This document shows positions 1-9,396 of a stretch of 53,179 nt of DNA, piece after piece; within the stretch, counting starts at the first letter, position 1; each line of letters starts with the position of its first letter. Source of the stretch: Verrucomicrobiota bacterium (GTDB lineage: Bacteria; Verrucomicrobiota; Verrucomicrobiia; Chthoniobacterales; UBA10450); contig QHRF01000080.1 in the NCBI GenBank assembly GCA_003220055.1, forward strand, positions 1 through 53,179, in the 5' to 3' direction. The notes under the pieces were generated by a model that saw only the letters and a list, made by a program, of their open reading frames with translations, did not search any database and had not been told where the DNA came from. The translations under genes were made by a program, and so were the position numbers.

Positions 1-2
1 TT

Positions 3-563
3 GATGAAGTGATCGAAAGACTGGGCGAGCTGCGCGACGGAAAAACGTCTACGGAAAAAAAAACGTTAGCCGCCGCGCCTGAGAGCAGCGCGAAGCAGTC
101 TTCTGTAGTGGCAGGTCCGAGCCGGACTGGCATTGTCTCGGCTGCGTCCCCTCCTGAGAACGGCGAACAAAGAGCGCCGCGCGTCGCTGAATCAGCGGAT
201 GGTAACAACGACGTCGAAAAAATCTGGGAGCGCGCTTTTTCGAAAATCCCAAACCAGAAGGCGTTCGTCCGGAATTCAGCCGCAGTCGCGCATGTTCTTC
301 CGAGCGAAGGCCGCCATTTCGTCCTCGGATTTTCGCCTGATCAAAAATCGCCAATGGATATTTTGAGCACGGCGACCAATCGCAAACTCATCGAAACGCT
401 GTTGCGCGAAGTCAGCGGCAAAGATTGGACGCTGAAAATAACTGTCCGGGAAAATCTCTTACCAAAAGTGCAACCGGCGGGCGAAAATGCATCCGAGAAT
501 TACAAAGACGATCCGCTGATTCGCGAGGCGCTGCAGATGTTTAAAGGCCAGATCAGATCCTGA
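3..563 (+). CDS. dnaX: DNA polymerase III subunit gamma/tau, C-terminal part (5' end outside window)
   Basis: Frame is open to the left edge. Low-complexity linker followed by a small C-terminal domain, directly upstream of a YbaB/EbfC gene (classic dnaX-ybaB linkage). Confidence 0.7.
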   Translation, partial: DEVIERLGELRDGKTSTEKKTLAAAPESSAKQSSVVAGPSRTGIVSAASPPENGEQRAPRVAESADGNNDVEKIWERAFSKIPNQKAFVRNSAAVAHVLPSEGRHFVLGFSPDQKSPMDILSTATNRKLIETLLREVSGKDWTLKITVRENLLPKVQPAGENASENYKDDPLIREALQMFKGQIRS

Positions 564-573
564 ATTCACGACG

Positions 574-879
574 ATGAATCTCAACAAATTGATGAAACAG
601 GCGCAGCAGATGCAGGCCCAAATGGCCAAGGCCCAGGCTGAGCTTGAAGAAAAGACCGTCGAAGTAACCGCAGCGGGCGGAAAAATAAAAGTGACTGCCA
701 ACGGCGCCGGCGAAATTCTCTCAATCAAGATCGATCAGGCAATTATCGATCCAAGCGATGCCGAATTTTTGGAAGAAGCTGTTTTGAGCGGCGTGCAACA
801 GGCGATTGAGCAAGGCAAAGCGCTGGCTCAATCGGAAATGAAAAAGATCACCGGCGGTTTGGGAATGCCTGGACTGTAG
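574..879 (+). CDS. ybaB: YbaB/EbfC family nucleoid-associated protein
   Basis: MNLNKLMKQAQQMQAQMAKAQAELEEKTVEVTAAGGKIKVTANGAGEILSIKID is the canonical YbaB start and core. Confidence 0.95.
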   Translation: MNLNKLMKQAQQMQAQMAKAQAELEEKTVEVTAAGGKIKVTANGAGEILSIKIDQAIIDPSDAEFLEEAVLSGVQQAIEQGKALAQSEMKKITGGLGMPGL

Positions 880-2068
880 TCGAGATCAAAAACCAGATCG
901 CGCCGGCACAAAAGAGCAGATAGGCAGCGTTGCGAAGCGCGACGATGAGAAAAGGCCAATAAGGACGGCCGGCAAAGTCCCAGTTACCGATCAACCAGGG
1001 GTTGCCACACAGATACCAATACAAAAAATAAATGTATCCGCCGGCGAGAATAATCGCAGGAATGAAGAACCAGCGTGAGAAAAAGAACCAAAACGGCAGC
1101 GACCAGGCAAAATATTGGAAAGAAAAGCCGTCGCTCAATGCGAGCACCACGATGTAAATGCCGGCAATCGTGGCGCAAAGTTCGGTCACGCTGCCCACGG
1201 AACGGCGCAGCCAGGTGACCAGGAGCGCAAGCGCCACCGCAATTAGCCAACTATTCGCAAGAAAAAGTAAGATCGGCGCGTGCAACGGCTCCGGCCAGTT
1301 TTGCGGCGCGGCGATGACCGAAAATAAAAGCAGGCGAGGTCCCCACGCCGGGACGCCAGCGGTGGTGTGCAAGATTTGCGCGCGATAACCGAAAACGTTT
1401 TGCCAAACAATGGCCGGATCCTCAATTAACGGTGGAACGTAGGTCGCGAGCGCGGCGACTGCGGCGACCGTTAAAAATAAAAATCGCCGACGCCAATTAG
1501 AAATGAAAAAGAACAGCGCTGGAATCGCCAGCACCGTCGGGAGTTTGATCCACAAACTCACTCCGAGGGCAATCGCGCCCGCGAGCAATTTGTCGTTCGA
1601 CAATAGCCAGACACAAAGCACCAAAAAGAAAGCAACCGCTGAATCGGCGTTGCCGTGATAGGCAGAGAAAATAATCGACAACGGGTTCAACCAGTAAACC
1701 GCAGCGCTTAGAAAGCGCCATTGGCTTGCGCCTAGCAATAAGAGCAAGAGAAAAGCCGTCATCGCGTCGAGCATTGCGAACGGCGCGCGCAAGAAAATTC
1801 GAAACGGAACACCGCTTTTTTCTGCTGCGCGCAGAAAGAGCGACTCTACTTCGGTGATGAATGGCGGATGATTCGCCGAAGGGTCGCCGTGGTAATAACC
1901 GATCAGTCCATGGTCGCGCACATCACGGGCGTGGCGCTCCCAAATCGCGACGTCTTGCGTTCCCTCCGTGAAAACGACCAGATAAAAACGCAGCGCGGCT
2001 CCGAGCGTGATAACGACCCAAAACCAAATACCAGGACGCGAATACCAGCGGGTGGGAACGTCTGTCAT
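848..2068 (-). CDS. Polytopic membrane protein, GT-C/GT39-like glycosyltransferase
   Basis: 406 aa with many hydrophobic helices; N-terminal loop with acidic and NHPPF motifs typical of GT-C mannosyltransferase-like proteins. Confidence 0.7.
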   Translation of the reverse strand: MTDVPTRWYSRPGIWFWVVITLGAALRFYLVVFTEGTQDVAIWERHARDVRDHGLIGYYHGDPSANHPPFITEVESLFLRAAEKSGVPFRIFLRAPFAMLDAMTAFLLLLLLGASQWRFLSAAVYWLNPLSIIFSAYHGNADSAVAFFLVLCVWLLSNDKLLAGAIALGVSLWIKLPTVLAIPALFFFISNWRRRFLFLTVAAVAALATYVPPLIEDPAIVWQNVFGYRAQILHTTAGVPAWGPRLLLFSVIAAPQNWPEPLHAPILLFLANSWLIAVALALLVTWLRRSVGSVTELCATIAGIYIVVLALSDGFSFQYFAWSLPFWFFFSRWFFIPAIILAGGYIYFLYWYLCGNPWLIGNWDFAGRPYWPFLIVALRNAAYLLFCAGAIWFLISTTVQAFPNRR

Positions 2069-2077
2069 TCCGAGAAT

Positions 2078-2107
2078 GGTAGGGGAGGCACCCCGCCTGC
2101 CCTACCA
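2078..2107. repeat. Single hairpin GGTAGGGGAGGC-acccc-GCCTGCCCTACC over the stop codon of the PHP gene
   Basis: Inverted repeat seen directly; resembles one arm of the GTAG...CTAC twin-hairpin elements. Confidence 0.65.
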
Positions 2108-2884
2108 TCTTTTGATTAAGCGCTTGTGTTTGTCGTAAACACAAACTTCGCGCACTCCCAAGATCGACATCTTTCCGGCCAGCCGGTCGAAATTTTCGGC
2201 GAGCTGCACATGTGAATGCGCGTCGGACGCAGTTGTAAACGCAATTCCTTTTTTGATCGCGAGCTCGATGATGCGATCGCTCGGATAAAGTTCGTCCACC
2301 GGTTTGCGCCAGCCGGCGGTTGAAAGTTCGATGGCGAGATTGCGCGGTCGAATGAAATCGAGAGTCTCGTTGATGATCGATCGAACGTCGCCGCAAGGCC
2401 GGTGTCCGTGGATCTTAATCAGATCAAGATGCGACAGACAATCGACCAGACCTGTCGCGGCGATGTCACGCACCCGATGAAAGTAGTCCTCATAAATCTC
2501 GTCGATGCTGCGCCCGACAAACTGTCCCGCACCGTCAGGCACGCTGTCGAACATTTGCGTCGGGTCATCGAGGTAGTGGACTGAGCCGAGAACGAAATCG
2601 AGTTTGTCCCAATTCTTTTCGACCCATCTCCGTCCAGCTGCTGACGTTTGCGGATCATTATCGAGCTCGATGCCGGCGCGAATTTTCAGATCAGGATTCA
2701 CCGCGCGCAATTTGTCGATTTCATCGAAATCGATCCCGGCATGGAAACGGTCGTGATCGGTAAACGCAATATCGTTCAAACCGCGGGCGCGTGCGCTGTC
2801 GACCCACGGCTGCAAGAGTTCTCGCGAATACGGTTGAACGCGATGTCCTTGCGGATGGGTATGGTAATCGCTGAAAAGTTTCAT
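2102..2884 (-). CDS. PHP-domain protein, histidinol-phosphatase-like
   Basis: DYHTHPQGH, TDHD, and C-terminal TTASDAHSH metal-binding motifs of the PHP superfamily. Confidence 0.9.
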   Translation of the reverse strand: MKLFSDYHTHPQGHRVQPYSRELLQPWVDSARARGLNDIAFTDHDRFHAGIDFDEIDKLRAVNPDLKIRAGIELDNDPQTSAAGRRWVEKNWDKLDFVLGSVHYLDDPTQMFDSVPDGAGQFVGRSIDEIYEDYFHRVRDIAATGLVDCLSHLDLIKIHGHRPCGDVRSIINETLDFIRPRNLAIELSTAGWRKPVDELYPSDRIIELAIKKGIAFTTASDAHSHVQLAENFDRLAGKMSILGVREVCVYDKHKRLIKRW

Positions 2885-3002
2885 GGTGGATCGGCCGCCC
2901 CGCGAGCGATGCTAAAGCTACTCTCTTCGCCGACATTTATAACATCGAGCTCGCCACGGGACGAGTCCGTCCGTCGGCGGACAAGGGACTGCTCGATCCA
3001 CC
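2885..3002. mobile_element. MITE-like intergenic element, about 118 bp, termini GGTGGATCG / CGATCCACC
   Basis: Terminal inverted repeat at both ends; left half closely matches 32324-32388. Confidence 0.5.
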
Positions 3003-3010
3003 TATTCCAC

Positions 3011-3631
3011 CTACGGCTCGGTCAGAAATTTCTGCCGGACGTGAAGCTCGGGATATTTCGGAAAAAAAACGTCGGCGGTAAAGACTCGGCCTGGTGTCAG
3101 ATCGCGGGTCGCGATGTTTTCCTTGTATTCGACGTGCTCCCCCGGATTGATGAGAATTGTCCCGGGCTTGTCTTTAATGGCGTGGTTCTCAGACCATTTG
3201 GTCAGGACGGCGTCGGCGGCATTGAGCAATTGAATCTCGATTCGTTGATCGGTCGGGAAATCGAGCGGGATCATGTGGTTGCCCATGTTGGTCACGGTCA
3301 CTTTGACTTCCATTTGTCGAACCTCCGAGAGCCGCACCGGCTGGGGTGAGACCTGGAGGTCGAGAATCAATCCGCGCAGTTTGCGATCGTTGTATTTTGG
3401 CAGCACTTCGGATGAGGAAAACGGATGCAGGATGCGGCCGAAGAGGCCTCGCTTCTTCAGAGTTGTGGTTGTAATCGGTGTCGGCGTCGGAACCGGGGTC
3501 GCCGCTACCGACGGCCTTGTTTTTGGTGCGGCCGAAGGCTCCGGCCCGGTTTCCTGCGCCGGCAGACCAGCGGCCAAGGCGAGCAGGATCGAAAAAATGA
3601 TGGCGAGACGAATCATCGACGGGTTAAACAC
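3011..3631 (-). CDS. Secreted hypothetical protein (signal peptide, Pro/Thr-rich linker, beta-rich domain)
   Basis: ORF 206 aa; MIRLAIIFSILLALAAGLPAQ signal peptide. Confidence 0.75.
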   Translation of the reverse strand: MFNPSMIRLAIIFSILLALAAGLPAQETGPEPSAAPKTRPSVAATPVPTPTPITTTTLKKRGLFGRILHPFSSSEVLPKYNDRKLRGLILDLQVSPQPVRLSEVRQMEVKVTVTNMGNHMIPLDFPTDQRIEIQLLNAADAVLTKWSENHAIKDKPGTILINPGEHVEYKENIATRDLTPGRVFTADVFFPKYPELHVRQKFLTEP

Positions 3632-3656
3632 GAAAAGGTAGCGTTATCAATCGATC

Positions 3657-4124
3657 ATGAAATCCATTTTCGCGAGTCTGATTCTGGCACTTTTCGCCGT
3701 TTCCGTCGCGGGTAAAGAGCAACATTGTATATTTCGCGTCCACGCGGAAGCGAACCCAAACGATACGGCCGTCTTCTCCAGCTCGGTTCGCGCATTGTTT
3801 TCCGGAAAACAGGTCGCGATCGAGCGCATGCCGCGCTTGTCCGAACGCGACGTGGTCGCCTTTTATCCATACTCGGCTGGCGATGGAAATTACGGCGCGC
3901 TCTTTGAACTGGATGAACACGGCCGTCTCGCGCTCGACGCGCTCAGCATCGAGCGGCGTGGCAGTTTGCTTTTTGTCCTGATCAATGGCCGGTCGATCAC
4001 GGAATTGCAGATCGACCGCCGCGTTTCCGACGGCCGGATTTATATCCCGTCCGGACTGACCAAAGCCGACATCGAGTTGATGAAAAAGGACTGGCGACTG
4101 ATCGGACAAAAACGAAAACGCTAG
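3657..4124 (+). CDS. Secreted protein, DUF4174-like
   Basis: Signal peptide MKSIFASLILALFAVSVAG; small thioredoxin-like architecture ending SGLTKADIELMKKDW. Confidence 0.65.
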   Translation: MKSIFASLILALFAVSVAGKEQHCIFRVHAEANPNDTAVFSSSVRALFSGKQVAIERMPRLSERDVVAFYPYSAGDGNYGALFELDEHGRLALDALSIERRGSLLFVLINGRSITELQIDRRVSDGRIYIPSGLTKADIELMKKDWRLIGQKRKR

Positions 4125-4129
4125 TTCGG

Positions 4130-5167
4130 ATGCGTTCATTATTAGTCATCCTGATCGTGGTCTGCTCGTTTCAAGTCATGGCTGTGGCCCAAACAGAAAC
4201 GGCGACTGTCGATCTGGCGTTGCCGACCGACAATGACGCGATTTTTCACGGTGGCGGGCCGGACTTCTATCAATATGTCGAGCGCGATTACCGCGGTGAA
4301 AAATCGACGCCGTGGGAAGGCGGCCAATACGGTTTCGTGCGCGATCCGGAGCAGACGCGCGCCGGCGTTGTTTACACCCGCTTTCACGAAGGCATCGACA
4401 TTCGCTGTCTGCATCGCGATGAGCGCGGCGAGCCGTTGGACGAAGTGCGCGCGATCGCCGAGGGCAAAGTGGTCTACACGAATTCGGTTCCCGGTTACTC
4501 AAACTACGGGAAGTACATCGTGATCGAACATCGCTGGGGCGGCTCGCCTTATTTCAGTCTCTACGGGCATCTCAGTAAAATCGACGTTCGAACCGGAGAC
4601 GCGGTGCATCGCGGGCAGCAGATCGCGGTGATGGGTTACACCGGAGCGGGAATCAATCGCGAGCGGGCGCATTTGCACTTGGAGTTGAACCTGATGCTCA
4701 ATCACAACTTCCAGGAATGGTACAGTTCCTTCCTCCACGAAAACGATCCGAACCACCACGGCATTTACAACGGGATCAATCTGGTCGGGCTCAACATCGC
4801 GCAGCTCTATTTGAAGTTGCGCGAAAATCCATCGCTCACGATTCCGCAATTTCTCGGCGAAGAAGAGATTTTTTATAAAGTAGCGCTGCCGAAATCGCGT
4901 CACTTCGAACTTCCAAATCTTTACCCCTGGATGGTAAACGGAACCGCGGAGGCGCGATCCTGGACCGTTAGCTTTGCGCGGAGCGGGTTGCCGCTCAAAA
5001 TCGAGCCGAGCGAGCTGAAGGTGAAACAGCCGGAGATTGTTTATGTGAAACCAAGCTCGCTTAATGCGTCTTACCTAACGGATGGCATCGCTACCGGGCC
5101 GACGACTCATGCCCATCTCACCGAACATGGAAAACAGTTGATGCAGTTGCTGACGTTTCCTGATTGA
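4130..5167 (+). CDS. M23-family (LytM/peptidase_M23) metallopeptidase
   Basis: HEGIDIRC, GYSNYGKYIVIEH, YGHLSKIDVRTGDAVHRGQQIAVMGYTG, RAHLHLEL motifs. Confidence 0.9.
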   Translation: MRSLLVILIVVCSFQVMAVAQTETATVDLALPTDNDAIFHGGGPDFYQYVERDYRGEKSTPWEGGQYGFVRDPEQTRAGVVYTRFHEGIDIRCLHRDERGEPLDEVRAIAEGKVVYTNSVPGYSNYGKYIVIEHRWGGSPYFSLYGHLSKIDVRTGDAVHRGQQIAVMGYTGAGINRERAHLHLELNLMLNHNFQEWYSSFLHENDPNHHGIYNGINLVGLNIAQLYLKLRENPSLTIPQFLGEEEIFYKVALPKSRHFELPNLYPWMVNGTAEARSWTVSFARSGLPLKIEPSELKVKQPEIVYVKPSSLNASYLTDGIATGPTTHAHLTEHGKQLMQLLTFPD

Positions 5168-5181
5168 AAGATCGCCAACCA

Positions 5182-5254
5182 GGTAGGGGCGGTTCACCGA
5201 ACCGCCCGCAAACGCCAATCCGGCCCGGATCGATTGGGGTCAATCGCCCCTACC
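5182..5254. repeat. Twin-hairpin element GGTAGGGGCGGTTC...GCCCCTACC
   Basis: Arm 1 GGGCGGTTC-acc-GAACCGCCC; arm 2 CGATTG-gggt-CAATCG; outer GGTAGGGGC/GCCCCTACC. Confidence 0.75.
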
Positions 5255-5275
5255 TCTTCTCCGCCAGATTCACAA

Positions 5276-5758
5276 TCAACACGAAGTCGGCGCACGTTGC
5301 GCGACCGCGACGCCATGCGCAATTGCGCCGGCGACAAACCCGAGACATTCCACGGCACCACTCGGTTTGCCCGGAAGCGCAATCACGAGCGAATCATCAA
5401 CCACCGCGGCGAGATTGCGCGAGATAATCGCGTTGGGCGTAATCTTCATCGATTCGGCGCGCATTACTTCACCAAAACCCGGGAGTTCCACCCGCATGAT
5501 TGCGCGAATCGCTTCCGGCGTGACGTCGCGCGGTCCAATCCCGGTGCCGCCAGTCGTCAGAATCAACCCACAGCCCTGTTTCGAAAACGAACGGACTGTT
5601 TCCTGAATTTTCGTAGCGTCGTCCGGAATTACCGCTTCACACAGCACTTGCCATTCATTCTCCTGAGCGACTTCCTTGAGCGCGGGTCCGCCAAGATCTT
5701 TGTAATCGCCAGCGCTAGCCCGATCCGAAATGGTGATAATCCCGACAACGATCTGCAT
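5276..5758 (-). CDS. moaB: MogA/MoaB family molybdenum cofactor biosynthesis protein
   Basis: GIITISDRASAGDYKDLGGP, LILTTGGTGIGPRDVTPEA motifs; adjacent to moaC and moaA. Confidence 0.92.
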   Translation of the reverse strand: MQIVVGIITISDRASAGDYKDLGGPALKEVAQENEWQVLCEAVIPDDATKIQETVRSFSKQGCGLILTTGGTGIGPRDVTPEAIRAIMRVELPGFGEVMRAESMKITPNAIISRNLAAVVDDSLVIALPGKPSGAVECLGFVAGAIAHGVAVAQRAPTSC

Positions 5759-6204
5759 TAAACTTTCGTTTTCTTAATTAATCGGACATCTGCGATCTGC
5801 ATCTTCTTATCGACGGCTTTGCACATATCGTAAATGGTGAGCAACGCGATGGAAACGCCTGTGAGCGCTTCCATCTCGACGCCGGTTTGGGCGACCGTGC
5901 GCGTAGTGCACGTGACCTCGGCGCTGTCGCTTGCGCCCATGATATCGATCTTCACATCGCTCAACGGCAGCGTGTGGCAAAGCGGAATGAGATTCGCGGT
6001 CTGTTTCGCCGCTTGAATTCCCGCGAGGCGCGCGGTCGCGAAAACGTTTCCTTTTGCGATCCGATCTTTTGAGATCAGATCGAGCGTCTTGCGCTGGAGC
6101 TTGATCTTTCCCTTCGCGATGGCGGTACGAGTGCTCATCGGTTTCGCTGAGACATCAACCATTTGGGCGCGGCCGTCGGAGCCGATGTGAGACAGTCGAT
6201 CCAT
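5758..6204 (-). CDS. moaC: Cyclic pyranopterin monophosphate synthase MoaC
   Basis: MVDVSAKPMSTRTAIA, AGIQAAKQTANLIPLCHTLPL, VEMEALTGVSIALLTIYDMCKA. Confidence 0.97.
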   Translation of the reverse strand: MDRLSHIGSDGRAQMVDVSAKPMSTRTAIAKGKIKLQRKTLDLISKDRIAKGNVFATARLAGIQAAKQTANLIPLCHTLPLSDVKIDIMGASDSAEVTCTTRTVAQTGVEMEALTGVSIALLTIYDMCKAVDKKMQIADVRLIKKTKV

Positions 6205-6207
6205 CGC

Positions 6208-7248
6208 TCAGCCGCCGATGGCGATCATCTTGCGGTCCGGCTGATAATTATTCCGGAAATCGTGCTGCTCCGGCTTGCGGTCGACCACACCGATGAAAAA
6301 CCGGCGCAACTCGTCATCGCTCGCGCCCGCGCGCAGCGGTTTCATGATATCGAACTCGAGATAACTGCCGAGGCACGGCCGCAGCTTGCCGTCGCACGTA
6401 AGGCGAAGCTTGTTGCAACTTTCGCAGAAGTGAAGGTTCGTCATCGCCCCGATGAATCCGATCCGTTGTTCACGACCGGGGATTTGATAATACGTCGCCG
6501 GGCCATTTGTTCGAAATGAGGGTTCGGGAATCAAATCGCCGAAGCGTTTTTCGATCGTCCGCTTTGCGTCGGCGATCGGAAGGAAATTTTCGTCGCTCAA
6601 CACTTCGGTGGTGCTGACCGGCATCATCTCGATGAAGCGAAGGATCAGATTTCGCGAACCCGCGAATTCAGTCAGCGGAACCAATTGGTCGTCGTTTCGA
6701 CCGCGCATCAGGACCGTGTTCAGTTTGATTTGGTCGAATCCGGCCTGGATCGCGGCTTCGATCCCTTCCAGGACCTGCGCGTGGAAATCACGCCCGGTAA
6801 TTTGCGCGTAAAGATGTTGATCCAAAGTGTCGAGCGAGACGTTGATCGATTGCACGCCTGCGCTACGCAATGCCGCCGCCATTGTTTGTCCCGGCGCAAT
6901 TTCACGCGTGAGTAAGGTCCCGTTCGTCGAAATCCCGAGGCTGGCGATTCCGGGGATTTTTGGAATTTCGCGAACGAAATCGACGACATTGCGGCGAGTG
7001 AGCGGTTCCCCACCGGTAACGCGAACTTTTGTTACGCCCAAATCTGCTGCGATCCGAATGAGCCGCAGCGTTTCTTCGTAGCTGAGAATCTCATCACGCG
7101 GCAGCCATTCCTGGAGCTCGCGGGGCATGCAATAGTTGCAACGCTCGTTGCAACGATCGGTGATCGAAACGCGGAGGTAAGAGATGCGATGGCCGTAACG
7201 ATCTTCCATGTGCGAAGCAACGTTACGGTTTCCCCAGTGTTGAATCAA
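6208..7248 (-). CDS. moaA: GTP 3',8-cyclase MoaA (radical SAM)
   Basis: SITDRCNERCNYCMP radical-SAM motif and C-terminal CESCNKLRLTCDGKLRPCL cluster motif. Confidence 0.97.
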   Translation of the reverse strand: MIQHWGNRNVASHMEDRYGHRISYLRVSITDRCNERCNYCMPRELQEWLPRDEILSYEETLRLIRIAADLGVTKVRVTGGEPLTRRNVVDFVREIPKIPGIASLGISTNGTLLTREIAPGQTMAAALRSAGVQSINVSLDTLDQHLYAQITGRDFHAQVLEGIEAAIQAGFDQIKLNTVLMRGRNDDQLVPLTEFAGSRNLILRFIEMMPVSTTEVLSDENFLPIADAKRTIEKRFGDLIPEPSFRTNGPATYYQIPGREQRIGFIGAMTNLHFCESCNKLRLTCDGKLRPCLGSYLEFDIMKPLRAGASDDELRRFFIGVVDRKPEQHDFRNNYQPDRKMIAIGG

Positions 7249-7294
7249 GGAGCTGGGAAAATTGACTGACCATGTCGCGGCTGTATCATTTTTT

Positions 7295-7816
7295 ATGAAG
7301 ACAATTTCAAAGACTTTGTTGTTAGGTTTGGCCGCCGTCGGGCTGTGCCTAACAAGTTGCGAGACGGTGGAGAACCGGATTTCCGAGCATCAGGACATGT
7401 TCAATAGTCTTTCGCCGCGCGATCAGGCGCTGGTGCGACAAGGGCAAATTCGATCTGGCATGTCGATGAATGCAGTCTGGCTGGCGTGGGGTTCGCCCGA
7501 GCAAAAGGCCGTCGGCGAAATGCGCGGCCATCCCACCGAAACCTGGATTTATGTGGAAAATAGGACCGCGCCGTACGGCTCAGCATATTACCCTTATTAT
7601 GGTTACGGTCCGGGATTTTACGGCGGTTTTGGCGGCGGCTTCGGATTCGCCCGAACGCATCATCATGGTCGCTCATTCATTTTCTTCGGCGATCCGTTCT
7701 ACGACCCTTTCTATTACTCCTACATTCCGCCGACGATTTCGGTGCCGTACCGAACCGTCACGTTTTCAAACGGGCGCGTGATGTCGTTCCAGTATTTGGC
7801 GCCACCATATCGATAA
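7295..7816 (+). CDS. Secreted/lipoprotein-type hypothetical protein (Tyr/Gly-rich)
   Basis: MKTISKTLLLGLAAVGLCLTSC lipobox; internal Met chosen over the ORF start at 7262. Confidence 0.75.
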   Translation: MKTISKTLLLGLAAVGLCLTSCETVENRISEHQDMFNSLSPRDQALVRQGQIRSGMSMNAVWLAWGSPEQKAVGEMRGHPTETWIYVENRTAPYGSAYYPYYGYGPGFYGGFGGGFGFARTHHHGRSFIFFGDPFYDPFYYSYIPPTISVPYRTVTFSNGRVMSFQYLAPPYR

Positions 7817-7867
7817 ATTCTGGTCGCGTAATAACGCGGACCGCGCCAGTGTAGTGCCAGAGCACAC

Positions 7868-9349
7868 ATGGCTTATCGCTCATTTCGGCATTTTCTCGAA
7901 ACGCTTGAACAAGCGGGCGAGCTGACCCGCGTTGCCGATTCGGTCGACACCAATTTGCTCATTGCGGAATGGGCTGACCGCGAGATGAAATCACCCGGCG
8001 GCGGAAAGGCCTTGCTGTTCGAGCAGCCTGTCGTCGATGGGAAAATTTCGAAATTTCCGGTGGCGATCAACACGATGGGCTCGCGCAAGCGGATCGCGAT
8101 GGCGCTCGGACGCGAAAGCATTGATGAGATCGCGCAGGAAATTCAGCTGATTCTCAAAGCAAAACCGCCGACCGATCTGCGCGAAGGCTGGAGTTTGCTC
8201 AAACAGGGAATTCATCTGCTGCACGCGCGACCGAAGAATGTGCGTGAAGCGGCATGCCAGGAAGTCGTCCACAACATCGAGTCCGGTACCGGACCGGCGG
8301 ATGATTTTTCGCTGCGCGATCTGCCGATTTTGAAATGCTGGCCGAAGGATGGCGGGCGTTTCATCACCCTGCCGAATGTGCACACGCGCGATCCCGAAAC
8401 CGGCGCGCGCAACGTCGGCGTGTATCGGATGCAAATTTTCGATGAACGAACGACGGCGATGCATTGGCAGGTCCACAAAGTGGGCGCGCGCCACGGCAAA
8501 CGTTATTACGAACGCAACGAACGGATGCCGGTCGCGGTCACCCTCGGCGGCGATCCGGCACTCTCTTTCGCGGCGACTGCGCCATTGCCGGATGGCCTGG
8601 ATGAAATTTTGTTCGCCGGATTTTTGCGGCGCAAATCGATCGAAATGGTGCAATGCAAAACGATCGATCTCGAAGTCCCGGCTGATGTCGATTTTGTTTT
8701 AGAAGGCTACGTCCAACCAGGGGAGATGCTGCCGGAAGGACCGTTCGGCGACCACACCGGTTATTACACCGCGGTCGAGGACTATCCCGTTTTTCATTTG
8801 ACCACAATCACGCATCGACGGGACCCCGTTTACCCAACGACGATCGTCGGAATTCCGCCGATGGAGGATTTTTACATCGGCGACGCGGTCGTGCGGATTT
8901 TTCTGCCGGTGTTCAAGATGAATTTTCCGGAATTGGTGAACATGACCCTGCCGGCTGAGGGTGTTTTTCACAATCTTGTCTTCGTCAGCATTCGGAAACA
9001 GTATCCCTATCAGGCGTTCAAGGTGATGCACGGACTCTGGGGCATGGGCCAGATGATGTTCAGCAAATACATCGTGGTCGTGGACGAAGACTGCGACGTG
9101 CACAACACCAGCGAAGTGTTGTTCCGCCTCTGCGCCAATACCGATCCTGCGCGCGATACAACCGTCATCAAAAATCCGAGTGATTCCCTCGATCACGCGC
9201 CGACCGAGCAAAATATCGGTTCGCACATGGGGTTTGACGCAACGCGCAAATTGCCGGGTGAAAATTATCACCGGCAGTGGCCGGAGCTGCTTAAGATGAC
9301 AGACGAAGCGAAGGCGTTGGTGGATGCGCTGCAAAAGAAAACGCGTTGA
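7868..9349 (+). CDS. UbiD family decarboxylase
   Basis: Full-length UbiD-like protein: GVYRMQIFDERTTAMHWQVHKVGARH, PEGPFGDHTGYY, SKYIVVVDEDCDVHN. Confidence 0.93.
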   Translation: MAYRSFRHFLETLEQAGELTRVADSVDTNLLIAEWADREMKSPGGGKALLFEQPVVDGKISKFPVAINTMGSRKRIAMALGRESIDEIAQEIQLILKAKPPTDLREGWSLLKQGIHLLHARPKNVREAACQEVVHNIESGTGPADDFSLRDLPILKCWPKDGGRFITLPNVHTRDPETGARNVGVYRMQIFDERTTAMHWQVHKVGARHGKRYYERNERMPVAVTLGGDPALSFAATAPLPDGLDEILFAGFLRRKSIEMVQCKTIDLEVPADVDFVLEGYVQPGEMLPEGPFGDHTGYYTAVEDYPVFHLTTITHRRDPVYPTTIVGIPPMEDFYIGDAVVRIFLPVFKMNFPELVNMTLPAEGVFHNLVFVSIRKQYPYQAFKVMHGLWGMGQMMFSKYIVVVDEDCDVHNTSEVLFRLCANTDPARDTTVIKNPSDSLDHAPTEQNIGSHMGFDATRKLPGENYHRQWPELLKMTDEAKALVDALQKKTR

Positions 9350-9373
9350 TCCGCGCCCGCGGGATCAACGCGT
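9341..9373 (+). terminator. Strong hairpin overlapping the stop codon of the UbiD gene
   Basis: ACGCGTTGATCC - gcgcccgcg - GGATCAACGCGT, perfect 12-bp stem, no T tract. Confidence 0.55.
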
Positions 9374-9396
9374 CGCTGAAGTAATCAATTCCTAAA

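Noticed and set aside
3624-4139. Minus-strand 171-aa ORF opposite the DUF4174-like gene
   Set aside because: Shadow ORF on a GC-biased gene; no signal peptide or domain, and the sense strand has a credible secreted protein.
5276-7248. Molybdenum cofactor riboswitch upstream of moaA
   Set aside because: The gap between moaA and the divergent lipoprotein is under 50 bp, too short for the known Moco RNA element.
7991-8653. 220-aa minus-strand ORF inside the UbiD gene
   Set aside because: Shadow ORF opposite a strongly conserved UbiD sequence.
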